Assembly: GCF_020165195.1 (NCBI RefSeq)
Contig: NZ_JAIUHR010000029.1
Location: 25,740-89,739 of the forward strand
From: Mesorhizobium sp. CA14
Lineage (GTDB): Bacteria; Pseudomonadota; Alphaproteobacteria; Rhizobiales; Rhizobiaceae
Direction: 5' to 3'
Length of the DNA: 64,000 nucleotides
This document shows, piece by piece, positions 36,636 to 45,445 of this stretch. Position 1 is the stretch's first letter; the number at the start of each line of letters is the position of its first letter. The position numbers were made by a program, and so were the translations under genes. The notes under the pieces are model-generated. The model was not told the origin of the DNA, did no database searches, and saw nothing but the letters and a program-made list of their open reading frames with translations.

Positions 36636-37595
36636 TCACTTCGGATGCCTCAGCCGCGGATTGGCCACGATGGCGGCGATGTCCGCGACGATGTTGAGCG
36701 TGATGTAGACCGCGGCGAAGATCAGGCCGACCGCCTGCACCACCGGCACGTCGCGCTTGGCGACATGGTCGACCAGATATTGTCCCATGCCGGGATAGAC
36801 GAAGATCACCTCGACCACCACGACGCCGACGATGAGATAGGCGAGGTTGAGCATGACGACGTTGACGACCGGCGCGATCGCGTTCGGGAAAGCATGCTTG
36901 CGGATAATGTCGAAGGGTTTCAGCCCCTTGAGCTCGGCCGTCTCGATGTAGGCCGACTGCATGACGTTGAGAATCGCCGCGCGCGTCATGCGCATCATAT
37001 GAGCGAGCACCACCAAGGTGAGCGCCGTGGCCGGCAGCACCACGGCCTGCAGCCTTTCGAGGAAAGGCGTGGAATCATCCACCGTCGAGATGCTCGGGAA
37101 AATCTGCCAGTGCACGGCGAACAGGAAGATCAGCACATAGCCGATGAAGAATTCCGGGAACGATGTCGAGGCCAGCGCCAGGCCGGAGATCAGCTTGTCG
37201 ACAAAGCCGTTGCGATAGCGCACCGCGATCAGGCCGAGAATGACTGCCAGCGGCACTGCCACGACTGCTGCGCAGGCGGCCAGGAACAGCGTGTTCTTCA
37301 GCCGGGTGCCGATCGAGCTCGCAATGTCGAGCCCGCTCGACTGAGCCGTGCCGAAATCGCCATGCAGGATGCCCCACAGCCAGTGCACGTAGCGCAGCCA
37401 TGCCGGGTCGTTGAGCCCGAGCTGCTCGCGCAGGTTCGTCAGAGCCTCCGGCGTCGCCGATTGGCCGAGGATCGCCTGGGCGACATCGCCCGGCAGGATC
37501 TGCGTGCCGGCGAAGATCAGCACCGAAACGGCCAAAAGAAGAACCAGGCCCAGCAAGATGCGCTGAGCGACCAATCTCAGGATCGGAGACGACAT
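36636..37595 (-). CDS. Peptide-type ABC transporter permease, DppB-like
   Basis: A 319-residue permease. The N-terminus RLVAQRILLGLVLLLAVSVLIFAGTQILPGD is the usual DppB opening (the ILPGD motif), followed by helices and the EAA-type loop YIETAELKGLKPFDIIRKHAFPNAIAPVV. It lies after the binding-protein gene with a stem-loop between, as is common when binding protein is needed in excess. Confidence 0.92.
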   Translation of the reverse strand: MSSPILRLVAQRILLGLVLLLAVSVLIFAGTQILPGDVAQAILGQSATPEALTNLREQLGLNDPAWLRYVHWLWGILHGDFGTAQSSGLDIASSIGTRLKNTLFLAACAAVVAVPLAVILGLIAVRYRNGFVDKLISGLALASTSFPEFFIGYVLIFLFAVHWQIFPSISTVDDSTPFLERLQAVVLPATALTLVVLAHMMRMTRAAILNVMQSAYIETAELKGLKPFDIIRKHAFPNAIAPVVNVVMLNLAYLIVGVVVVEVIFVYPGMGQYLVDHVAKRDVPVVQAVGLIFAAVYITLNIVADIAAIVANPRLRHPK

Positions 37596-37654
37596 CGGCT
37601 ACCTGCAATGGTGAAGAAGGGATTACGCCCGCCTTCGGGCGGGCCATGAAGCCG

Positions 37655-37682
37655 GGAAGGGCCGGCTCGCGCCGGCCCTTCC
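37655..37682. other. Hairpin between binding-protein and permease genes
   Basis: GGAAGGGCCGGC and GCCGGCCCTTCC form a perfect 12-bp stem with a 4-base loop, 10 bp downstream of the binding-protein stop on the minus strand. On that strand it is followed by CGGCTTCATGG, not a T-run, so it is probably an mRNA 3'-end stabiliser or partial attenuator. Confidence 0.7.
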
Positions 37683-37692
37683 TTATCCTTCG

Positions 37693-39282
37693 TCAAGCCT
37701 GCAGCCAGCACTCGATCAGGGCATGGCCGTTGCTGAGTTCCTGCGCCGGGTTGTCGACCCAGCCCTCGACGCCCTTGCCGGTCGCGTCGACGAACTGGTT
37801 GAAGAACGGCACGATCAGGCCGCCTTCGTCGCGCATGATCTCGCCCATGTCGCGATAGATCTTCTTGCGCTTGGCTTCGTCGAGCTCGCCGCGCGCCGCA
37901 AGCACCATCTTGTCGAAATCTGGGCGCTTCCAGCGGGTGTCGTTCCAGTCGGCGGTCGACAGATAGGCGGTCGAGTACATCTGGTCCTGGGTCGGGCGGC
38001 CGCCCCAGTAGGAGAGCGAGAAGGGCTGCTTGTTCCAGACTTCCGTCCAGTAGCCGTCGCCCGGCTCGCGCTTGATCTCGATCTTGATGCCGGCCTTGGC
38101 GCAGCTCTGCTGATAGAGCTGCGCGGCGTCCACGGCGCCCGGGAAGGCGACGTCCGAAGTGCGCAGCAGGATCGAGCCGCTGTGGCCGGATTTCTTGTAA
38201 TGCGCAGATGCCTTTTCCGGATCGAACTTGCGCTGCTCGAAATCGCCCGCGAACAGCGGATAGGCCTTGTTGACCGGCATGTCGTTGCCGACCTCGCCGT
38301 AGCCGCGCAGGATCTTGGTCAGCATCTCCTCGCGGTCCATGGCGAGCTTCAGCGCCATGCGGAGATCGTTGTTGTCGAAGGGCGCGGTGTCGCAGAACAT
38401 GTTGAAGGGATAGAAACCGCGGCCAGAGGCGGCGCGGATCTTCACGCCGGGCAGCCGCTTGACCAGGTCGACGATCTTCGGCTCGACGCGGTTGATCATG
38501 TTGACCTGGCCGCCCTGCAGCGCCGCCATGCGCGCGGTCGGGTCGTTGACGACGACGATCTCGACCTGGTCGGCATGGCCGTATTTGTCGGCCTGCCAGT
38601 AATTGGCGAAGCGCTCGCCGCCATGTTTCACGCCGGGCTGGTTGACGGTGACCTTGTACGGGCCGGTGCCGATGCCGGCGTCCGGCTTGTCCATGCCGCC
38701 ATTCGGCTGGATGATCAGGTGATAGTCCGCCATCAGATACGGCATGTCGGCGTTCGGGTCCTTCAGCGTGACCACGACATTGCCGCCATCGGCCTTGATG
38801 GTGTCGATGCTCTTCAGGACGCCCAGCGCGCCCGACTTGGACTTCTCGTCGCTGTGGCGCTTCAGCGTCGCCACCACGTCGTCCGGCGTCACTTCCTTGC
38901 CGTTGTGGAACTGGACGCCCTTGCGGATCTTCATCGTCCAGGTCTTGGCGTCCTTGGAGCTGCCGATCTCCTCGGCGATGAGATATTCGACGCCGCCGCC
39001 CGGCGCGAGCTCGACCAGCGTCTCACCCCAGCACTTGCCGAAGGCGAACGGAACCTGGCTAAGGAAGGTCGCGGGATCAAGGCTGTTGGTGGATTCGCCG
39101 CCCTGCAGTCCGGCCTTCAGCGTGCCGCCCTTGACCGGGCCGGCAGCGCGCACGGCGCTGGAGAGCAGCGAATTGGCGAAGGTCGCGGTGATGCCGAGCG
39201 CCGCGGCGCGACCGAGGAAGTCGCGACGGCTAAGTTTTCCGGCCGCGACTCGCCGGCTGAGATAGTCGAGTTCGTTAGACAT
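37693..39282 (-). CDS. Peptide-type ABC transporter solute-binding protein
   Basis: A 529-residue family 5 binding protein. The N-terminus carries a Tat-type signal (LSRRDFLGRAAALG, twin Arg at 19-20; hydrophobic stretch to SSAVRAAG), the mature protein starts GPVKGGTLKAGLQGGES, and the family block LVELAPGGGVEYLIAEE...WTMKIRKGVQFHNGKEVTPDDVV is present. First gene of the operon. A broken second copy of this family lies at 33899-34046, so the operon once had two binding proteins. Ligand unknown. Confidence 0.93.
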   Translation of the reverse strand: MSNELDYLSRRVAAGKLSRRDFLGRAAALGITATFANSLLSSAVRAAGPVKGGTLKAGLQGGESTNSLDPATFLSQVPFAFGKCWGETLVELAPGGGVEYLIAEEIGSSKDAKTWTMKIRKGVQFHNGKEVTPDDVVATLKRHSDEKSKSGALGVLKSIDTIKADGGNVVVTLKDPNADMPYLMADYHLIIQPNGGMDKPDAGIGTGPYKVTVNQPGVKHGGERFANYWQADKYGHADQVEIVVVNDPTARMAALQGGQVNMINRVEPKIVDLVKRLPGVKIRAASGRGFYPFNMFCDTAPFDNNDLRMALKLAMDREEMLTKILRGYGEVGNDMPVNKAYPLFAGDFEQRKFDPEKASAHYKKSGHSGSILLRTSDVAFPGAVDAAQLYQQSCAKAGIKIEIKREPGDGYWTEVWNKQPFSLSYWGGRPTQDQMYSTAYLSTADWNDTRWKRPDFDKMVLAARGELDEAKRKKIYRDMGEIMRDEGGLIVPFFNQFVDATGKGVEGWVDNPAQELSNGHALIECWLQA

Positions 39283-39430
39283 TATGGTTCCTCACTCTGG
39301 GTATCCGACCTTATGGTCGTTTCTTGCTATTGGAGGAGATAATGACCGTAAGGGAAAGCGGCAGGCAAGACCGAATGCGACATACGGTGGCGTAAATCGC
39401 ACGTCGCAATTGGACCAATCTTGCTTCGGC

Positions 39431-41416
39431 TCAAACCATGGAGCGGGGAATCGTCTGCTCGAAGTCGCGTTCGAAGACCAGCTTTTCGCCCTCATAGGCT
39501 TCGATTCTGGCGCTGACGATGAAGTTTGCGGCGTCCGATCGCATCCCGGCAAAGGTTTCGGTCCGCACCGACCATTCATTGCGCGACAAGGTCTGCGTCC
39601 AATGCGTGGCTCCGGTAGCCGACAGCGGGTCGTCGGGATGGATCGTCCATGTCTCGCGCACGATGCTGCCATTGACCAGCCCGTGGTCGAGGTCGCGCAC
39701 CTCGCCGAAATCGTCGCTTATGGAAAGCGTGACAAGACCGGTCTTATCGTCGCGATCGACATGGCGTTCGGAATTCGCCGGCCGGATCGTCTCGGTCGCC
39801 CAAGGCGTCGCGCCTTCCGGCTCTGGGAACGAAGCCTCATTGCCTTTCGCCGGTGGACGCAGCGGCAGCTTCAGCGTCGCCTGCGCGAGATCAAGCCGCG
39901 CCGGCTCCGGCGAAGGCCAGATCATCGGCCAGTAGGCGGTCGAAACGGCGATGCGCAATTTGTGGCCGGCCGGCACCCGATAGGCGCATTGGTCGAGCGC
40001 GACGCGCGCCGAAACCATCTCGCCGGGAACCAACGGTTCGGGGAATTCATGTGAGTTGCGGTGGGTCAGATTGAGCACGCCATAGGAGATCAGCTCCGAG
40101 GCGCCGTCGGGATGCACGTCGCAAAGCCGCACCGCGATGTTGGCCTGCGGCCGATCGGAGGCAAGCCGGACCTCGAGCTCCGGCGCGCCGACGATGTCGA
40201 TCGCCTCGCCGAGCTGCGGTTGGTCGAAGCACACCGACAGCGCATCGTCGGGGCGTTGGTCGCCCGGCAGTTCCGGCCCGAAGGTGAAGGGAAAATATTC
40301 GCCGCCGGCAAGGCCGCAGGTCTGCGGCGAAGCGACGATCGAGGGGTCGGCGCCGTCGGGGATGAGCCCGATCGCCTCGATCTTGATGTTCGGCGACGGC
40401 CATTCCTGCTCCGCCACCCAGCGGCCCGGCCGTTCCGGGTGCCAGCGCGCCGGCCGCACGCTGTCCATGACATAGGCGCGGTAGGCCGGATCGGCCTCGA
40501 CGCCGGTCTCCGCGCCCTTCAGCCAGCGGTCCCACCAGCGCAGCGCCTCCTGCAGGAAGCCGATCGCCGGCTTGGGGCCGGCGTAGTGCGGGTATTTGTG
40601 GATCCAGGGGCCGACGATGCCTTTGACCGGCGACTGGATACTGGTGACGAGATTGGAGATCGTGTTGCGGTAGCCGTCATGCCAGCCGCCGATCGACAGC
40701 ACGGCCGCCTGAACAGCCGAAAAATCCTCGCAGATCGAGCCGCGCTTCCAATAGGCGTCGCGATGCTGGTGGCTGAGCCAGAGCGGCAGAAGGAAAGGCT
40801 GGCTCTCCAGCCGGCTAAGCCACAAATCCCGCCAGCGGTTGCCGCCGGCGATCGCCGGATCCGGCGGCCGCGACGAATAGGACAGCATCGTCGAGGCCCA
40901 GCCGAAATTTTCCAAGAGCAGGCAGCCGCCCTTGTAGTGGATGTCGTCGGCATAGCGGTCGACGGTCGAGCATAGGCTGATCACTGCCTTCAGCGCCGGC
41001 GGCTGCTTGGCAGCCACCTGCAGGCAGTTGAAGCCGCCCCACGAAATGCCCATCATGCCGACATTGCCGTTGCACCAGGGCTGCGCGGCCGCCCAGGCGA
41101 TGACGTCGCAGGCATCCTGCAATTCCTGCTCGGAATATTCGTCATCCATCAGCCCTTCGGAATCGCCATTGCCGCGCATGTCGACGCGGATCGAGGCGTA
41201 GCCGTGGCCGGCGAAATAGGGATGGGTCAGTTGGTCGCGGAAGATAGTGCCGTCGCGCTTGCGGTAGGGCAGGTGCTCGAGGATCGCCGGCACCGGATCG
41301 TCAGTCGCGTCCTCGGGCATCCAGATACGCGCCGACAGCCGGCAGCCATCCGGCATGACGATGCCCATATCAGGAAACTCGACGACTTTGCGGGGGAATT
41401 CGGTGACGGTTTTCAT
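39431..41416 (-). CDS. CocE/NonD-family hydrolase (X-Pro peptidase-like)
   Basis: A 661-residue alpha/beta hydrolase. The S15-type catalytic domain shows the nucleophile GISWGGFN near residue 125, the lid, and GWHDGYRN and HKYPHYAGP for the acid/His part; the C-terminal jelly-roll begins near residue 360 (YFPFTFGPELPGDQRPDD). It is cytoplasmic (no signal). It sits 148 bp upstream of the peptide-type ABC binding-protein gene on the same strand, which supports a role in hydrolysing imported peptides or esters, though it may have its own promoter. Start 41416 follows a GGAG site; a longer N-terminus is unlikely. Confidence 0.85.
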   Translation of the reverse strand: MKTVTEFPRKVVEFPDMGIVMPDGCRLSARIWMPEDATDDPVPAILEHLPYRKRDGTIFRDQLTHPYFAGHGYASIRVDMRGNGDSEGLMDDEYSEQELQDACDVIAWAAAQPWCNGNVGMMGISWGGFNCLQVAAKQPPALKAVISLCSTVDRYADDIHYKGGCLLLENFGWASTMLSYSSRPPDPAIAGGNRWRDLWLSRLESQPFLLPLWLSHQHRDAYWKRGSICEDFSAVQAAVLSIGGWHDGYRNTISNLVTSIQSPVKGIVGPWIHKYPHYAGPKPAIGFLQEALRWWDRWLKGAETGVEADPAYRAYVMDSVRPARWHPERPGRWVAEQEWPSPNIKIEAIGLIPDGADPSIVASPQTCGLAGGEYFPFTFGPELPGDQRPDDALSVCFDQPQLGEAIDIVGAPELEVRLASDRPQANIAVRLCDVHPDGASELISYGVLNLTHRNSHEFPEPLVPGEMVSARVALDQCAYRVPAGHKLRIAVSTAYWPMIWPSPEPARLDLAQATLKLPLRPPAKGNEASFPEPEGATPWATETIRPANSERHVDRDDKTGLVTLSISDDFGEVRDLDHGLVNGSIVRETWTIHPDDPLSATGATHWTQTLSRNEWSVRTETFAGMRSDAANFIVSARIEAYEGEKLVFERDFEQTIPRSMV

Positions 41417-41501
41417 AGGGCGCGCTCCAAGCGTCGCCACATGATGCGGCGACCAACAGCGCGTCATGGGCCAGCCGACGAAATCGGCTGGTCAATCTAC
41501 G

Positions 41502-42095
41502 TCAGTTCAGCGGGATGTCGTTTTCGGCCTTGCCGGCTTGGTAGGCGTTCGAGAGCTCGTCATAGCGCGCCCCGATTTTCCTGATCCGAGCCTCCAGCCG
41601 CTGGCGCTCAGCCTCGGGCAAAGCCCTGACCAGCCGGCGGATGGAAAAGCTCTTCCAATAGGCGTTCTCCGCACTGTAGCCGCCCGGATCCAGGGTGAAG
41701 ACCTCTTTCAGGATTTTCAGATCGTGCGGGATGGCAAAACTGTCGCGCGAATCCTCATGGCTGAAGAGGTAGTAGAAATTGTCGAAACCGGTCCACGTGA
41801 TCGCCGACAGGCAGAGCGAGCAGGGCTCGTGCGTGGCTATAAACAGCGCTTCCTTTGTGTCGACGCGCTCGGCCTTGGGCATTTCGTAGAAGCGCTTCAG
41901 GCAGTGCACCTCGCCATGCCAGAGCGGATTTTCCATCTCGTTGTTCGTCTCGGCCAGCACCAGCGACCGGTCGTCCTTCCTGAGGATCGCGGCGCCGAAC
42001 AGCTTGTTGCCATGGGCAACGCCTTGCACCGTCTTCGGCACGATGTCGTGCTCGATCACATCGAGCAGGCGGTCGATCAGCGAAATGTCGGTCAT
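41502..42095 (-). CDS. Cytidine/deoxycytidylate-deaminase-fold enzyme
   Basis: A 197-residue deaminase. The zinc/catalytic motifs are HGEVHCLKRF near residue 60 (H-x-E) and EPCSLCLSAI near 91 (PCxxC). The rest, with DNFYYLFSHEDSRDSF and a C-terminal helical part, does not match the short guanine or tRNA-adenosine deaminases. It is 15 bp after allA on the same strand and thus in the purine operon, where a purine or ureide amidine deaminase would fit; this is inference. It is the most distal gene of the unit. Confidence 0.75.
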   Translation of the reverse strand: MTDISLIDRLLDVIEHDIVPKTVQGVAHGNKLFGAAILRKDDRSLVLAETNNEMENPLWHGEVHCLKRFYEMPKAERVDTKEALFIATHEPCSLCLSAITWTGFDNFYYLFSHEDSRDSFAIPHDLKILKEVFTLDPGGYSAENAYWKSFSIRRLVRALPEAERQRLEARIRKIGARYDELSNAYQAGKAENDIPLN

Positions 42096-42110
42096 ATCAA
42101 TCGCAAGCTT

Positions 42111-42602
42111 TCAGGGAAGGTGGATCTCGTAAGGATGCGAGAAATAGAACTCTTCGAGATTGGAGCCGTCGCCGCCGCGGTCGACAACGAGGAAATCCTG
42201 TTCCTCGCCGATCGGCGTCAGCACGCCGTGCCAGAGATTGCGGCGGTAGTTGATGCCTTGTCCGGGGCCGGCGAGAAAGGCATGCGGTTCACCCGGGCCA
42301 TCCTTGGTATCATGGCAGACGACCACCAGGAACGGCCGCGGCGACAGCGGGATAAAGGCCTGGCTGCCGAGCGGATGGCGCTCGACCATGGTGAGCTTCA
42401 GCGGCATCTCATAAGGCGTGCCGCGCACCATCGAGATCAGCACGCGCGCATTCGGGCCCGCAGCCTCGGCGGTGGCGAGGTCGTGATAGCGCATCGCCTT
42501 GCCGCCATTGATCGGGTAGCGGTTGTCGCCGCCCATGTCGATGACGTCGCCGAAGGGCGCGAAGTTCTCGCGGGTCAGCGGTCGGGCGACGATGCGGCTC
42601 AC
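42111..42602 (-). CDS. allA: Ureidoglycolate lyase
   Basis: Splits (S)-ureidoglycolate into glyoxylate and urea. The 163-residue AllA begins SRIVARPLTRENFAPFGDVI, and the family blocks VERHPLGSQAFIPL and GINYRRNLWHGVLTPIGEEQDFLVVDR are present. The best start is a GTG at 42602 whose GTGA overlaps the stop of the aminohydrolase gene; no ATG gives a homologous N-terminus. Coupled translation with that gene makes the last two steps of allantoate breakdown co-expressed. Confidence 0.93.
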   Translation of the reverse strand: MSRIVARPLTRENFAPFGDVIDMGGDNRYPINGGKAMRYHDLATAEAAGPNARVLISMVRGTPYEMPLKLTMVERHPLGSQAFIPLSPRPFLVVVCHDTKDGPGEPHAFLAGPGQGINYRRNLWHGVLTPIGEEQDFLVVDRGGDGSNLEEFYFSHPYEIHLP

Positions 42603-43459
42603 CGCGCCTTGCCCCCAAGATAGCCGCCAAGCCTGGCATGCCGGTTGACGTCCTTGTAGAGCAGGTAGCGGAAATTGCCGGGGCCGCCGGCATAGCAGGC
42701 CTGCGGGCAGAAGGCGCGCAGCCACATGAAATCGCCGGCTTCGACCTCGACCCAGTCCTGGTTGAGGCGGTAGACCGCCTTGCCTTCCAGCACATAGAGC
42801 CCATGCTCCATGACATGGGTCTCTGCGAAGGGGATGACCGCACCGGGCTTCAGCGTCACGATGGTGACATGCATGTCGTGGCGCATGTCGGCCGGGTCGA
42901 CGAAGCGGGTCGTTGCCCAGCGCCCTTCTGTGCCCGGCATCGGGCTCGGCGCCACGTCCTGGTCGCTGGAGAAGAAGGCTTCCGGCGCGTCGAGGCCTTC
43001 GACAGCCTCATAGGCTTTGCGGATCCAGTGGAAGCGGGCAGCAGCGCCGCTTTCGTTGCGCACCGTCCAGCCGCTCGACGGCGGCAGGAAGGCGAAGCCG
43101 CCGGCGGCAAGCACATGTTTTTGGCCGGCAAGCGAAACGGTGAGCTCGCCCTCGACGACGAACAGCACACCCTCGGCTTCGGCGTCGAGTTCGGGCCGGT
43201 CGCTGCCGCCGCCCGGCAGGACCTCGACGATATATTGCGAGAAGGTCTCGGCGAAGCCCGAGAGCGGCCTTGCGATGATCCAGGCCCGCGTCTCGTCCCA
43301 GAAGGGCAGCGGACTGGTGACGATGTCCTGCATCACGCCCCTGGGAATGACCGCATAGGCTTCGGTGAAGACGGCGCGGCCGGTCAAAAGCTCGTTCTGC
43401 CCGGGATGGCCGCCATGCGGGGCGTAATAGGTTCGCTCGGCAGTCTTGATCATATCCAT
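42599..43459 (-). CDS. ylbA: (S)-ureidoglycine aminohydrolase
   Basis: Manganese bicupin of 286 residues converting ureidoglycine to ureidoglycolate and ammonia. The family opening RTYYAPHGGHPGQNELLTGRA, the first cupin (VLFVVEGELTVSLAG) and the metal-binding second cupin (FAETHVMEHGLYVLEGKAVYRLN) are clear. Overlaps allA by the GTGA junction and begins 15 bp after the PuuE-UraD gene, in one operon. Confidence 0.93.
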   Translation of the reverse strand: MDMIKTAERTYYAPHGGHPGQNELLTGRAVFTEAYAVIPRGVMQDIVTSPLPFWDETRAWIIARPLSGFAETFSQYIVEVLPGGGSDRPELDAEAEGVLFVVEGELTVSLAGQKHVLAAGGFAFLPPSSGWTVRNESGAAARFHWIRKAYEAVEGLDAPEAFFSSDQDVAPSPMPGTEGRWATTRFVDPADMRHDMHVTIVTLKPGAVIPFAETHVMEHGLYVLEGKAVYRLNQDWVEVEAGDFMWLRAFCPQACYAGGPGNFRYLLYKDVNRHARLGGYLGGKAR

Positions 43460-43473
43460 GGGGATCCCTGGCG

Positions 43474-44898
43474 TTATTGCGGGAGCATGTCTTTCAGGCG
43501 AAGCAGTGCGATGCGCTCGACCTGTTTGCAGGCGGTTTCCAACTCGGTGCCGCGGCTGTTGCCGATCCGCGCCTCGAACTCCGCCAGGATTTCGTCCTTG
43601 GTCTTGCCCTTGACCGCGATGATGAAGGGGAAGCCGAAGGTGGTGACATAGGCGGCGTTGAGTTTCGAGAACAGCTCGCGCTCCTTGTCGGTCAGCGCGT
43701 CGAGCCCGGCGGAGGCCTGCTCCTTGGCCGATTCCGGCGTCAGCCGCTTGGCCGCCGCCAGCTTGCCTGCAAGGTCCGGATGGGCGTTGAGCACGGAAAG
43801 CCGTTCGGCCTCCGTCGCTGCGCGAAAGATGCGGCAGAGCGCGTTGTGCAGGCCGCCGGCGCTGTCATGTGCGGGCCCGAGTTCCAGCTCGTAGGCGCGC
43901 TCGGCGATCCAGGGCGAATGCTCGAAAACGCCGCCGAAGGCATGCACGAATTCCTCGAACCCCATCCGCGACGGCCGCAGCGCCGGCGCCTCATAGGGGT
44001 GCGTTTCGCGCCAGTGTTTGGCGATGTCGATGCGCCGCGTCAGCCAAACCTTGTCATGCGATTTCACATAGTCGACGAAGCGCTTGAGCGCTGCCACACG
44101 GCCTGGACGGCCGACCAGCCGGCAATGCAGGCCGATATTCATCATGCGCGGCCTGCCCGCTTTGCCCTCGGCATAGAGCGTATCGAAACTGTCCTTCAGA
44201 TAGGCGAAGAACTGGTCGCCGGAGTTGAAGCCTTGCGGCGTCGCGAAGCGCATGTCGTTGGCGTCGAGCGTGTAAGGGATGATGAGCTGCGGCTTCTCCA
44301 GCCCGTCGCGGTCGAACCAGTAGGGCAGCTCGTCGTCATAGGTGTCGGAGACATAGTCGAAGCCGCCTTCCTCGGCGACCAGCCGCACGGTGTTCACCGA
44401 AGTGCGGCCGGTGTACCAGCCAGTCGGCCGCGCGCCGGTCACCTCGTAATGCAGCTTGATGGTCTCTTCGAGATCGCGCTTCTCATCCTCGGCCGCGTGG
44501 TCGCGATAATCGATCCATTTCAGGCCGTGCGAGGCGATTTCCCAGCCGGCCTCCTGCATCGCCGCGACCTGGTCGGGCGAGCGCGCGAGCGCGGTGGCGA
44601 CGCCATAGCAGGTCACCGGCACGTGCGCTTCGGTGAACAGCCGGTGGAGTCGCCAGAAGCCGGCCCGGGCGCCGTATTCATAGATCGATTCCATGTTCCA
44701 GTGGCGCTGGCCGACCCAGGGCGCCGCGCCGACGATCTCCGACAGGAAAGCCTCCGAAGCCTTGTCGCCATGCAGCACGCAGTTCTCGCCGCCTTCTTCG
44801 TAATTGACGACGAACTGCACCGCGACATAGGCCCCGCCGGGCCATTTCGGATCCGGCGGATTAGCCCCGTAACCGCGCATGTCCCGTTCGTAACGCAT
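43474..44898 (-). CDS. puuE: Allantoinase (PuuE type) fused to OHCU decarboxylase (UraD)
   Basis: A 474-residue bifunctional protein. Residues 1-305 are a metal-independent allantoinase of the polysaccharide-deacetylase fold (RDMRGYGANPPDPKWPGGA, EIASHGLKWIDY, MNIGLHCRLVGRPGR). Residues 312-474 are OHCU decarboxylase: FVHAFGGVFEHSPWIAERA, catalytic His in NAHPDLAGKLA, and FGFPFIIAVKGK. Together they turn OHCU into (S)-allantoin and then allantoate. The start at 44898 follows an AGGAG site. Divergent from uraH with a 169-bp promoter region. Confidence 0.95.
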   Translation of the reverse strand: MRYERDMRGYGANPPDPKWPGGAYVAVQFVVNYEEGGENCVLHGDKASEAFLSEIVGAAPWVGQRHWNMESIYEYGARAGFWRLHRLFTEAHVPVTCYGVATALARSPDQVAAMQEAGWEIASHGLKWIDYRDHAAEDEKRDLEETIKLHYEVTGARPTGWYTGRTSVNTVRLVAEEGGFDYVSDTYDDELPYWFDRDGLEKPQLIIPYTLDANDMRFATPQGFNSGDQFFAYLKDSFDTLYAEGKAGRPRMMNIGLHCRLVGRPGRVAALKRFVDYVKSHDKVWLTRRIDIAKHWRETHPYEAPALRPSRMGFEEFVHAFGGVFEHSPWIAERAYELELGPAHDSAGGLHNALCRIFRAATEAERLSVLNAHPDLAGKLAAAKRLTPESAKEQASAGLDALTDKERELFSKLNAAYVTTFGFPFIIAVKGKTKDEILAEFEARIGNSRGTELETACKQVERIALLRLKDMLPQ

Positions 44899-45067
44899 TG
44901 CCGCTCCTGCCCGATTGCTGCATTGAAGATATCGAAAGGAGTGCTGCTGCATTCCCCCGAAAATTTTTGAAAGTGCTTTTTGCCGCACTCCGCTCGACCC
45001 GGGCTTATGCGTCGCCTTTAATTGGCGCACAATTGACCTGAAACTGAACCGGGATGGGAGGCGGCCA

Positions 45068-45442
45068 GTGGCAGAAACGTCGAAAGCCGATGGCGGGCGC
45101 CTGACGACCCATGTGCTGGACACCGCGACCGGCCGGCCGGCAAAGGGCCTGTCGATCGGGCTTTTCCGCATCGAGGGCCAGAACCGCACGCATCTCAAGA
45201 CGGTCGCCACCAACGATGATGGCCGCTGCGATGCGCCGCTGCTTGCCGGCGCCGATTTCCGCACCGGCGAATATGAGCTGATCTTCGCCGCCGGCGATTA
45301 TCTGCGCGGCCAGGGCATCAACCTGCCTGAGCCCGCTTTCCTGGACATCGTGCCGATCCGCTTCGGCATGGCGGAAGCGCGCCACTACCATGTCCCGCTC
45401 TTGATTTCGCCCTATGGCTACTCGACCTATCGGGGGAGCTGA
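45068..45442 (+). CDS. uraH: 5-hydroxyisourate hydrolase
   Basis: Transthyretin-like enzyme, 124 residues, hydrolysing 5-hydroxyisourate to OHCU. The N-terminal LTTHVLDTATGRPAKGL carries the catalytic His, an Arg follows in the middle, and the C-terminus is the diagnostic YRGS. It starts at a GTG with a GGGAGG site; no ATG precedes the conserved part. It begins a plus-strand unit: xdhA follows after 3 bases. Confidence 0.95.
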   Translation: MAETSKADGGRLTTHVLDTATGRPAKGLSIGLFRIEGQNRTHLKTVATNDDGRCDAPLLAGADFRTGEYELIFAAGDYLRGQGINLPEPAFLDIVPIRFGMAEARHYHVPLLISPYGYSTYRGS

Positions 45443-45445
45443 GAC

